Of a DNA stretch of 64,000 nucleotides, positions 11,901-22,828 are shown piece after piece. Made by a program: the position numbers and the translations under genes. How positions within the stretch are numbered: position 1 is the stretch's first letter; the number at the start of each line of letters is the position of its first letter. The notes beneath the pieces were generated by a model. It saw only the letters and a program-made list of their open reading frames with translations, was not told the DNA's origin and ran no database searches. The DNA is from Haliotis asinina. Taxonomy: Eukaryota; Mollusca; Gastropoda; Lepetellida; Haliotidae. Location: NCBI RefSeq assembly GCF_037392515.1, contig NC_090290.1, positions 34,493,753 to 34,557,752 on the forward strand, given 5' to 3'.

Positions 11901-12116
11901 CCCGGATAAGCGTCATGCTGTTCGTTAGTAAGATTCTAAAAGGGATCAGGTGGTTTCACTCATACGAATGACTTGGATTGTTTTTGTATTCACTCGGGAA
12001 ACAGAATTAAATACTGCGGCATAAAACCACAAATATACCGAACGTGCGAGTATCACAGGCGTATACCTCTCTCAAAACGACTTCCTAGAATGACAATCAC
12101 GGTGTGGTTGCCGGTA

Positions 12117-12146
12117 ACGTCGACGTCACGTCACGTCAATCACGCG
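12117..12146. promoter_or_regulatory. Cluster of CRE-like half sites
   Basis: The run 'cgtcgacgtcacgtcacgtc' holds a GACGTCAC and three CGTCA half sites within 25 bp, about 1 kb upstream of aquaporin copy A. CREB/ATF-type proteins bind such sites. Position and clustering are suggestive only. Confidence 0.3.
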
Positions 12147-12299
12147 ATATCCAGAAACGTATACTTGTTCTCGCTCATGTGTTAACCCGTTGGTGGCCGA
12201 CAGTAGTTGTGTAGATGACTGTACTTAGCAGACTCCTTGGAGATTCTGCTGCTTCGCTACAAGTTCTTGTTATGTTTAGAAATGAATTCCAACCACAAA

Positions 12300-12515
12300 C
12301 GAAATGACAAGAACCCATGCTTGTTGTAAGAGGTGACTAACGGGATCGGGTGGTCAGTCCTGCTGGCTTGGTGGAAACATGACGTCGTATCCCAGTTGCG
12401 TAGATTGATGATCATGCTACTGATCACTAGATTGTCTGGCCCAGACTTGATCGCATACTTATTACCACCCTTTAGCTGAAATATTGCTGAGTGCGGCGTA
12501 AAAGTAAACTCATTT
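12300..12515 (+). repeat. Family A dispersed repeat, copy 4
   Basis: It runs from 'cccatgcttgttgtaagagg' through 'ctgaaatattgctgagtg' to 'cggcgtaaaagtaaactc'. Confidence 0.8.
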
Positions 12516-12892
12516 ACTCATTAACCAGATTAAATGAGCCATCGAGTTTAAACACCTTGAGAAAATATCACTTTGCGTTAGTGAGTCAAAAGTAGAGAAC
12601 ATCCTTAGAATCTAAACACATGTTATATATAACTATGACAAAATTCTGTGAACATACTGATTTGGTAGTTCCGACCATAATGTTAAAAAACGGTTCCACA
12701 GAAAAATACGTTTTAGTTGCACTACTCGGGCGATACACTTGAGAATCGACTGATTATCTCAAAGCATGGAACGTTACATCATGATAATGAATATCAGTTA
12801 CCCACCACGAACATACCCATCCCTTCACGTTCCCCGTCTGGAAAAAATGGTAAAATGACGCATATAGCATTGGAATGTTAACAGTTGAGACA

Positions 12893-13085
12893 TCATCTTC
12901 ACTAACCCACGCTCGTCGTAAAAGGCGACTAACGGGATCGGGGGCCCGTGAAGATCCGAATTAGAATTGAACTTCAGCAACACATGCTTGTCATAAGAGA
13001 CGACTAACGGGATTGGGATCGTGTGGCATCTTATACATGGTCTGCATTCATGATGTCGATCACTGGATTCTCTTGTTCTGAAATG
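12893..13085 (+). repeat. Two partial family A repeats in tandem beside the AQP-A exon
   Basis: The '(c/t)gtcgtaa(a/g)aggcgactaac' motif appears near 12912 and again, diverged, near 12990, followed by the 'gatgtcgatcactggatt' block. The pair ends about 50 bp before the splice acceptor of the aquaporin exon, so the proximal upstream region is largely repeat-derived. Confidence 0.7.
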
Positions 13086-13140
13086 ACGTTTAATCTTACT
13101 GATCATTAATAACGCAAATGTATCCGATGTTCCAGTCGCC

Positions 13141-14328
13141 ATGACGTGGAGGAGTCTCTGGGCCGTCGTGGTGGGGCAGAACCCGGACAGCGAGTTCCTG
13201 GAACCGTACGCTGCCTCTTTCATCTTCTTCCTGATCAACATGACTTCTGGAATCATCCTCCGGTCCCTCAACAAGGTGTTTTCTCCCAAATGGGCCCAGG
13301 AATATATTGCCGACTTCCTTGCAACCATGGAAGCCTGTGCCTACTTTTTCGAGAACAACTTCGTATACAAGTACTACGGCCCGTTATGGCTTGGTATAGC
13401 CATTGTAGTTCAATGTTTCATCTGTGGCCGAACATTCGATGGAGCCTCCGAGAATCCGGTCAACGCGTTTCAAAGGCTGGTGACAGGAGAAATTAAATTT
13501 CCCAAGGCAATGCTAAAAATATTTATTCAGAGTTTAGCAGGACTTGCTTCATACAGGTTCGCGCAGCTGGTGTGGTCGCTAGATCTAATCTCGGACCATC
13601 ATGAAAGGTACTACGAGACTGAGTGTGCATCTGACCTTAACGTGACCTTGACCTTCGGTTTCTTGATAGAGATGGCTGCGACGTTGTCAGATAACTGGTT
13701 GGGAATGCAGACAGTTTCCCGCATGTCGTTACTTGATGAGCTAGTCAAGTATGCAAATGGAGCGATCATGATTGTTGTCGGTAAGTATAATTTTATCTTA
13801 GAGGTCAACTGTTTACCGTAATAACACATAGCAATACAGCGACAGCCTGTTATGGATGCAAATATATACGTTTGTGTCAGCGATTAGCCCTTTCACAACA
13901 GTACTGCAATCATGAATCGACTGAATGTCTGAATTAGGTGCTTGGTAAATGTACCTGACATTTAAGCTGTAGTTTGTTTAAATTTCCTTTCCGTAAAGAT
14001 ATATTGCCTCTTGATCTGAAATCGCCTTTCTTTGAGTAGGCAAGGTCAAATAATTATGTATTTCACACATTTTCGTATGTTTATGAATTGTGAAACAAAA
14101 GGATCATAAAACGCCAAAATGCTGGCAATAAATATTGCCCCGTACTATTGTATATCCTCATATGTTTATGATTTATGAAAAAACGGTCATAGAAGGCCAA
14201 AATGCCGACATTAAATATTGCTCCGTACTATGGTGTGTTCCGTATGAGGACACACACACACACCCTCCCAAACACCCAAACACACACACACACACACAGA
14301 CACACACACAGACACACACACACACACA

Positions 14329-14375
<47 letters not shown>

Positions 14376-14934
14376 GGACACCCCCTACCCCCACCGCCAC
14401 CGTGATATTGCTGGGATCTAGATAAAAAGCATAGTAAAACCGTAAAACCATAAGCCCTCAAGTATACAAGACACGACTCGATCAGCAACCACGTTAACAG
14501 TGATCCACTTGAACCTGGTACATGATATATGTGTTATACATATACGCGACGATTAACACAAACGGGCCACGTCCCCTGGAGATTCCGGTTTGGAATGAGT
14601 ACCAAGCAATAATTTAATATAGTTTTGAAAGGCAATAGGGTGACTAGATCTAGACTTGACAAGCAAATGGAACTTTATATTAGACGCCACCCGAATCCCA
14701 AAACGCTTTATGAATGTCATGTTTTCAGGTATCGCCACGACCGGCATGTACTTCAACCCCGCCATGGCGTCTGGCCACACCCTGGGTTGCAAGGGAACCG
14801 CCATGTTGGATCACTTCCTGGTGTACTGGATCGGTCCGTTTGTTGGTTGTCTGGTCGCCATTGTACTGAACAAAGTCCTCCACATTGACATGTCTGATGC
14901 AGCTCAGGCAGACAAGAAGAAGAAGCTGGAATAA
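13141..14934 (+). CDS. AQP11: AQP11/12-type aquaporin, copy A
   Basis: This is a channel of the unorthodox AQP11/12 subfamily, whose vertebrate members sit in intracellular (ER) membranes and pass water, glycerol or hydrogen peroxide. Coding exons are 13141-13780 (donor gtaagt) and 14729-14934 (acceptor ttttcag); joined they give 281 residues, close to human AQP11 (271). The first pore box is NPV (105-107) and the second NPA (223-225). Cys234 lies nine residues after the second box, where AQP11 has its functionally required cysteine, in the context GCKG. The VYWIGP helix after it matches AQP11 VYWLGP. The tail ends KKLE, a KKXX ER-retrieval signal. The start is the ATG in gccATGa; an AG at 13134-13135 suggests the exon begins five bases before it, so a 5' UTR exon lies upstream. 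The coding sequence is CpG-rich, unlike copy B. Confidence 0.93.
14252..14374. repeat. (CA)n microsatellite in AQP-A intron
   Basis: Interrupted CA/CAGA dinucleotide tract of about 120 bp. It is purine-pyrimidine alternating and lies inside the single coding intron of copy A. Confidence 0.97.
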
Positions 14935-17309
14935 TTGTCTCATGCACACCATTAGTATTAAGACAGGTATTACTGAAGTAGGATTTTAAGAGTTTTCTCG
15001 TCCTCCTTCTACTTCTTCCACAAGAATGTTACAACGTTTCAAATTATACTGCAGAAGCTTTCCATTGTGCAAGATTTAATGCCACCAATGAAGTTGCTGT
15101 TAATTCCATTGTAGCTACAACTAGTGATAATGAACAGTTACGTTCCCGCCTTCCAGGACAAAGGTTTTGTATCATATTCTTGTGACCTGTGTTTTTAGTT
15201 ATATTATGCTGAACCCCGACAATATTCAGGCAGTGATGCAGTAACGGTTCATGAACGATGCGGTTCGACCGCATTTAAGCCTTTACTCGCTCTATATATG
15301 TCTGCGCAGGTAGAATGCGTCGAATTCCCAGTCATCCATATCGGAACTGGCTGCAATCGGTACGAACATTGAAAAAACTAAGAGGAATGTGGTTTTTGAG
15401 ATTGAAACCTGTTCAACGAAGCGAAGTATAAACCCATACATTCTAGAAAAATATATGTCAGCGTATCCACATACAACAGACATATTTTACTGGGCATTCT
15501 GTACAATCTATCGATAAATCAACAAACGCATACAACTAGCTGAAGATAAATTAAACATAATATTTTAGAAAATGAAAAATTAATGGCGACGTATGATGCC
15601 AGCGTTGCCAATGTTGAAATATAGAAATAGCGAACCATTGCTGTGTTGCTGACGATATTTTGCTGTAGACACGGACAAGTATATGTTGATAAGACATTGT
15701 CGTTTTCATGGCGTTGACGTACAGATGGACGTTGAAAAGCAGTCGACGAATACGACTTAGGGTGCTAACAGAAGCAGGTAGACATTGATATGTCATTATC
15801 GACGACGTTATGGTGTAGACAGAAACAGGTGGACGGTAATTAGTGTTTTTGGTAGACACGAATGAGATGTAGACGGAAGAACGTCGACGTTCATGAGCCA
15901 TCGACGCTGACAATATTATCATGTGGATATTAACGAAAGGGCCAAAAAGCCGAAGAGGAAGCCGTTGTACAAGTGAAGGTTATTAACCTGTTACGCAAGT
16001 CACGGCAATTATATTTCTGAGTGGACAGCAAGTGACCAGTGCAATAATGATTTCGAGATGCTACGCGTATTGCTGTGACGTAGTTAAGAATGCTCCCTTA
16101 CTCTCTCCGTTCACCGAAAGAGTGACAACAATGAAGGTATAATAACGGACGTTGTAGTTCGGAATTTGTATTTAAAGAATTGTTTGTATAGATCCCAAGG
16201 ATCAAAATAGGTTCGTATACAGGGTTGTAGATATTAGCACATTCTAGTTTACAGTATGATTACATCATTACATTTCCGAGTGACCTCTTGATCTCACGTT
16301 TATTCCCTTGAGATTATAGCTTTAATATCAAAATACATTCCCATAGATACACTTCCGTATTTGTTGCTATAGAAACCACGTTATATTACAACAAAACCTT
16401 GTTAATCCGAACGGTGCCGAACAGCGTGAATTATCAACTTTCTGGTTTAACGAATCTCGTAATATCTAACGGGCATTTGTACAGTTGTGTCCGGAGTGTG
16501 AGGTTTCGGTCTAATGAGGTTTCTTTGTTACAGATTTTATCCTCTAGTTGTTTCATTGTGTGACTACCTCCTTGATGACACCAAGTTTGATTCATTTAGA
16601 AATGTTTAAGCCATTTATTTCTACATTCCCTTTCCATGTTTGAGTCCTGAAGGCAGTTCTGAACAGATAAGGTATTTTTTTTGGGAAATGGTGTGGAATT
16701 AGATTTGAGGAAAGAATGGAAATTCAATATATTCGTCATCGCATCCTTATATAGTCGTTACGATAACTTCCACTGAACTTTTCTCTGCATATGTGAAATA
16801 AGGGTTGTTTGTGTGATGTGATTACCAACAAAAGCGGCCTATTAATCATTCAACACTATCGCTTACTAAGGCAGCAAACGAAGCACTCGTAAAATATCTG
16901 CTTCTGGCCTTACCAATGCTGAATTGGCTTTACAGGGCTAACATAGTACTCTGAAGCCATGTTATCAATGTGCAACATCACTTACAAGGCTTAAAACTAT
17001 ATGTCTCCCCACGTACTCACTATACGTGTTTCGTTGATGTATGCGTACGTTAAGCCCACTGGAACAATGAGTGTTTGAGATGAACATTGATTATATTCAC
17101 GTGTATTCTGCGCCTGTCGATGAACATTATAAAGTGAATGAAATGACATACATACAAGTATTTGCTGTATTATTATCTTTTGACGGTGGAATAGGGCTCA
17201 GAAAATTCATGCCGAACATTATGCCTACGGACGCAGTGTCATTTCAGTACGTTGGGCTGTGGAGTCTTGTGACTAAAGCGTTGATTCGCCAACCCAAATA
17301 TCAGGGTCC
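14935..17309. other. AQP-A 3' flank and intergenic DNA
   Basis: I found no canonical AATAAA close to the stop; an ATTAAA at about 15550 is a weak candidate. From 15640 to 15900 the words 'gtagac', 'aggtggac' and 'cgacgtt' recur irregularly, like a decayed tandem repeat. No other gene was recognised. Confidence 0.45.
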
Positions 17310-17410
17310 TATACCAATTCGGATACAGTGTGTGAAGCCCATTTCTGGTGTACTCGCCGTGATATTGCAGGGTTATTGCTAAAGCGGCGTAAAACCATAT
17401 TCACTCAGTA
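17310..17410 (+). repeat. Family B SINE, 3' part
   Basis: 'gtgtgaagcccatttctggtg' is followed by 'cgccgtgatattgcagg' and 'gcggcgtaaaacc'. The tRNA head is missing. Confidence 0.8.
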
Positions 17411-19189
17411 AATTGGCGTTTGATTGCCGTTCATTGTGTTCAAACGCTCACTCGTTTCAACGAAGACCATGGTTTCCGGTGCCCAATGCAAATGCTGCAC
17501 AAACCTTTACTCACTCATTCGCCTATATGCCCACGTACGGTTACCTGATAGCACGCATACTAGCACAAGAGTACCATTACCATCATATTTCGATTTCTTT
17601 TTTAGACTTTATTGTTCAAAAACATGGTCGTCAAGTATAACAGACTTTTCGGTGTGTAGTGTCAGTATTCCTTCTCACTAACAGTGTCTCATGTGATATT
17701 CCTTTTATGTTATATAGTTAGTATTAACATTTTCAGCATTAGACAGGACAGAACATGTTCAAAATGAAATGATTTTAGAGTTATTGCTATAAGAACTCGG
17801 ACCATTTCAAACGCTGTTGCTTCTCATCTCGATTATTTTCAGTAGATTACGGAGGAGTTTTATTTTATATTTTCTTTCGATTCCTCATATAATTCATCCT
17901 GAATTTAAACATATCTTAAATTTTCTATTAATTTTTCTAAGCGTTTCGGCACCTTTAGCACAACATGCGATAAACACAAAAACGTGCATATTCGAGGCGA
18001 AGAAAACCAAATCGTTCTCCTCAAATGTCAGGCGAACGCGACGCACGATTTGCAATTTCTTTCCCAACGACAAAAAATGGACAGAACATATGGTGTGTCT
18101 GTGATGAGAAATAATGTTGTTTTTGTGTGGTCTCGTGCGTATCTTACGTCCAGCTAGCATTTCAAATCATCGTGTTCTATATGCTGTATCATGTCCATTG
18201 TTATTTTTTATGGGAATGTTTAACATTTTAATTGCTGACGCTGAATTGTTACCATTTAACCACGATCTAGCCTTGTTAATAAAACTAACATGTTTTTGTT
18301 GCTTTGTTATTGTCCATGGTTCCTCTAAGTTCGGCCATCGTCAATACTTCATCAAGGGTGGGTGTGCTCAACCTTCGTCCCTCCGCAGTGGCGATAAGAG
18401 GCCGATTACGATTCAACAAGCGATCTGGGAAAGGAGACCAGTGAGCGCTCATGTTACAAAGACCACATCGGCCACAGACTTCAGTGTCAACATCGGCATT
18501 CACCATCCCTCGATACTTTCCGTAACTGGCAAGAGGACTCGTTCACGTATCAATGAAATATATTTGCGAAATGCGATAAAGCAATCTGAATGCGTGTATG
18601 AGATGCACTTCGGTCAAAGAATACTTCCGATTATACAAAATGTACCCAAGATTCAATTAGTTATGTACACTTTATAATTATCAGCTGTTTTCTTTATCTG
18701 TTTAATTACCATAATTAAACAGAAACAGTCTCAGTTCCTCGCTCCATTAAAGCTTACGTAGGACGACTGGCAAACGCGAAATACAACAAGGGTGTAGGAA
18801 AGTAATTACTGAGGAATTTTGCTCATTGTAATTACACATTGCTGAAGAAATATAACATTTAATATAATGTTTAATAGTCGCTAGCTGTTGTTTTATTGTA
18901 GATGATTTAACAAAATGTCAGCAATAGAAATAGTCTGTTTTGATATACTTCATTTGTGATCCGTGTCACTGCAACTTAAGAGTTTGAAAGCAGTATAACC
19001 GGTTTGTAGCACGTGCACCATCAGCACATAGCACGTGCATTGGTGGTTTTATTTCAGGTGAAGCTGACCTCTTCTACCATAAGCTAACAGCAAACGTATG
19101 TTTACATTGCATTAAGGATATTCGCTCTGAAGTAAATATCAGCTATTGCCGAAATCGAGTTGATGAGTACGTGTGGTTTCACACGGCGT
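17411..19189. other. Intergenic, no gene recognised
   Basis: Contains a 187-codon open frame (18114-18677, +) and an overlapping antisense frame. Neither has a motif I recognise and the composition looks like ordinary intergenic DNA. A 'taattaccataatta' palindrome lies near 18701. Confidence 0.4.
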
Positions 19190-19415
19190 TGGACCCGGGG
19201 AGATCCGGAGTAGAGTAAGCCTTCAGCAACCCATGCTTGCCATAAAAGACGACTGTGCTTGTCGTAAGAGGCGACTAACGGTATCGGGTGGTCAGGCTAG
19301 CTGACATGGTTGGCACATGTCATCAGTTCCCAATTGGGCAGATCGCTGACCGTTAACAAACTGCCACCATATAGCTGGAATATTGCTGAGAGCGACTTAA
19401 AGCTAAACTCGCGCG
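19190..19415 (+). repeat. Family A dispersed repeat, copy 6
   Basis: It has the long 5' form starting near 'gacccggggagatccgg', with an internal duplication of the 'cttg(c/t)cataaaag' block. The tail is degraded to 'gcgacttaaagctaaactc'. Confidence 0.78.
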
Positions 19416-19684
19416 GCCTTTGGAGATGCATGTCACTAGCGTTGTGGCACAGGAACGTGCGTCCGTGCACGTGTTGGATCATTTTTTAGCGAATACGCAC
19501 AAATCTGCAGATCGTGATAAACATGCCAAGAGCTTTATGAATACATGAAGCTTGGTCTTGTATCATTTATTGTTTTCATGAATTGTTTTCAGGAATTCAC
19601 CACGAAATGGAATTGTCTGTCCACTGCATGGGCACAAAATTTTAATTGTACACTTTTGAAACGAAAACAAATGCAACAGCGAAT

Positions 19685-19832
19685 GAGTTTAGTTTTACAC
19701 CGCTTGCAGTAATATGCCATCAGGGCGGGGGCGTCAGAAATGGGCTTAACACGTTGTACCCATGTGTTGAATGGAATCTGGGCCTTGGGCGTGACGAGCG
19801 AACGCTTTAACCACAAGGCTACCCCACCTGCA
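19685..19832 (-). repeat. Family B SINE
   Basis: Reverse copy from 'gagtttagttttacaccgct' to the A-box complement 'gctttaaccacaaggctac'. The B box is degraded. Confidence 0.82.
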
Positions 19833-21271
19833 TCAGGAAGTTAATGAAATGAAATCTTCGCACAATTCGCCATAGGAACAAACACGTTACTAAATATGTA
19901 GCTAAATCTGACAATTGTGCCGTGCGTACAAGCATCGTTGTTATGAAAGCTATTTGTAGATATTTCCAAGCCAGATTGTTATTTATAAGTTCTGAAATAT
20001 GGGTTTAATGCAGCATTTAGCACTATTCTGACTTTAAAATGGAGATATGTCAGTTTATATGTAAATCGCCCAGTGGTTGACGTCATGAGCATCAAACTAC
20101 GTAATTAGGACACAATGGTCTGCACCACCTGTCGCCAAGCCTGATCATACTATATCTATGTAACAATGTAGATAGAATGACGTCGGTTGACACGACTTGC
20201 CTATGTGTTTCCCATGCCATATGTCTTACACTAACTGAAGGTCTCAAATTACTCGATTCGTACAGCTGTAGTCAACCTGTATTCCTGAAAATAATAGAAC
20301 AGAACTGAATAGAACTTTACTGCCTTTCCAGGAATTTGTGCTACATCAGCAGAGGTACTCAGACATCAGAGAGATATAAAGACGTAATATATTTACATAG
20401 ATTCAAGAATTCAAGTATTTTCACGTTTGTTTAATGGAGATATGGTACTTGGAATGCAGGTTGTGCGGTTCTGTCAGCCTCTCTTGGAATTGGAAGCTCT
20501 CAGCAGCGGCTTGAAGGGAAGATATTGTATTCCGACTTCAGTTTGTGAGTTGGGTCAGGTAAAAGATTGACAGCTTGTGTCACGATTTGCCGCTCAGATA
20601 TTGATAATAAACATTCAAAATTGGCCCCAGCTATTTTACTTGCAGTGTGAACAATTTTGATATTGCTGGATTATTGCTCACTCACTGATGGATATTTCAG
20701 TCATTATCACGCCTATAAATGTGGGAGTGATCATCGTATATGAGAGCCAAGAATATGAAGCTTCAAGCCTTGGTCGGACGCATGTATTCAATACCATGAC
20801 CACCTCAGACACAAGTGGAAGAAGAATGCTTTATGTTAGGAAATATATCTTGCTCTGACTGGTAACTTGCCTCTTGTTCCTTCGTTTTTAGTTTAATGTT
20901 GAAGTCATCGACAAAAGCCCGTTGGGAACTGCGATTGCTTGTGACGTACACATAGCCTTAAAGCAGACACATTTCGTTTTCAAGTCAAGAGTCAAAATTA
21001 AACTAGAAGAGAAACAGTATTGTGAAAATCGTTCCCATGTTTCTGATTGTCAAGAAGTTCTCTCCTCTCCCGCTGAGTCTACCAGATGGAAGCTAAACCG
21101 ACGGGCTATCTTCGCTATAGTCGGGAAAGAGTGTATTTCGTGTTTTCAAGATTGGTGCTATGGGGCAAGTAGTAATTCTGTGCAAAGTGTCGAGAGTTAC
21201 ATCCTTACTGACGCAGTTTGTAGTTTTATATTATCGTCAGAAGAATGTGCTGAGTCGGCAGCAGTCAGCAG
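19833..21271. other. Intergenic, no gene seen
   Basis: Unique sequence with a fragment of a SINE tail ('gatattgctggattattgct') near 20658. A 118-codon frame (20922-21278) runs into the next SINE and shows no family motif. Confidence 0.42.
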
Positions 21272-21430
21272 TGAGTGAGTTTAGTTTTAACCCGCTTTTA
21301 GCAATATTCCGGCAACAGTAAAAGAAGGGACAGCAGACATGGGCTTCACACATGACACCCATGTTGGGAATCGAACCCTGGTCTTCCGTGTTAGAAGCGA
21401 ACGCTTCACCACTAGGCTACCCCCGCCGGT
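21272..21430 (-). repeat. Family B SINE, well preserved
   Basis: The reverse orientation copy keeps the tail 'gtgagtgagtttagtttt', the body 'atgggcttcacacatg', the B-box complement 'gggaatcgaaccc' and the A-box complement 'gcttcaccactaggctacc'. Confidence 0.88.
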
Positions 21431-21919
21431 GCGGACCAATCGGCAGAGAAGTACTTGCTAGGTAAGTTTATTAAGAATCCGTTTTTCACCATCCATATGT
21501 ACATATGTAAGCGAAATGAAGGGGAAATTTACATACATACATAACTCCAACCCTTAGCAACTGATGCTGACTACACAATTAAAGTAATGTATTCATCGTG
21601 TGTATATCATATCAGCGCCTGGCCTCTGAAATTAAAATTTATGATAAACAATACAGTCTATTTTAGTAAAATATTTCAGACCTGCATATGTGAGACATGC
21701 CAGCTGCTACAGACTTTCTCGGGCTGTATTGGCTAGAGCAACGTATTTGTTTCAGGGCATGTGCATGGCAGTTTATAACGTGTGCCTGATTAGAATGGGG
21801 GACAACTGAGGAGGAAACTACTATTGCGATAGCGATAGCCGGAGCCTAGTCTAACAAATTATAGCAAAACCACTGCAACAGCTTTTTTCTCATTGAACTG
21901 TCTAATATGAAGTCATGTC
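21431..21919. other. Intergenic, no gene seen
   Basis: Unique AT-rich sequence without recognisable features. Confidence 0.4.
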
Positions 21920-22200
21920 CCACATGGACCCGTGAAGGTCCCGGGGTAGAATAGGCCTTCAGCAACCAATGCTTGCCATAAAAGGTGACTGTGCTTGTAA
22001 GAAACGACTAACGGGATCGGGTGGTCAGGTTCGCTGACTTGTTTGACACATGTCATCGGTTCCCAATAGCGCAGATCGATGCTCATGTTGTTGATCACTG
22101 GATTGTTTGGTCCAGACTCGATTATTTACAGACCGTCGCCATATAGCTGGAATATTGCTGAGAGCGGTGTAAAACTGAACTCACTCACTCATGTCCCACA
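21920..22200 (+). repeat. Family A dispersed repeat, near full length
   Basis: This is the most complete copy. It starts 'cacatggacccgtgaaggtc', continues through the 'ccttcagcaacc.atgcttg' block, and ends 'gcggtgtaaaactgaactc' plus actcactcatg. It is useful as a reference for the family; its full length is about 270 bp. Confidence 0.85.
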
Positions 22201-22384
22201 TGAATGTGCACGTTATATGAAACAAAACAGGTTGAAGTAGACTCAGTTTCTTTTGATAACTGACAAAGAAACTGAAACCCAGGTCAATTTTTTTTAAAGA
22301 AGTAACACGGGCGGGTAACTCTTAATCAAATCTGGTACTTCTTGTAATTTGCGCTGTGCATTTATCAGTTAGTAAGTCAGTTAC

Positions 22385-22828
22385 TAACCAGTCTAAGTAA
22401 ACTTAGTCTCAGTTTTATTTGTTACACTCCTCTACTGAGTCTTACAAACCCTAATTGGAGGTCGCGTCAGTTAAAATTTGACATTGACCAGTCAAGGATG
22501 TCATTTTGCGGAAATATCAGGTAATGGTAACCATGTCTTTAGAAATGCCTAGCTGTACAAACTTCAGCTCAAATATCCGTGTTTTATACGGAATTTATTT
22601 TCGCTTGTTGAGAGACTAGTGTCAGTGACCGGGGAATTTTGTAAGTCCCGCCAAACGCTAAACAGTAGCCGTTGTGTGATCGGTTAAATCCGTTCGATCG
22701 TCTCGCGTTTGATTGGACGGTCATAAGTCTTTCACAGGTTACCTGACGCGACCTCCTACTAGGGTTTGTCGGACTCAGTGTAGAAGTATAACGAATAACG
22801 CTGAGACTAAGTTTACTTAGGCTGGTTA
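22385..22828. mobile_element. 444-bp inverted-repeat element (MITE-like)
   Basis: The first ~90 bp (22385-22475) and last ~95 bp (22733-22828) are imperfect inverted copies. Both outer ends read TAACCAG(T/C)CTAAGTAAACTT towards the interior, and both contain an AGGTCGCGTCAG-like word. There is no coding capacity. A diverged copy lies at about 43110-43290 in the opposite orientation, showing that this is a dispersed family. The transposon superfamily is unknown; no clear target duplication was seen. Confidence 0.8.

Noticed and set aside
15551..15922. 123-codon minus-strand frame
   Set aside because: It lies in irregularly repetitive sequence (gtagac, cgacgtt words) and has no recognisable domain.
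18114..18677. 187-codon open frame as a gene
   Set aside because: No recognisable motif, an equally unconvincing antisense frame, and no splice or promoter context; kept only as a note.
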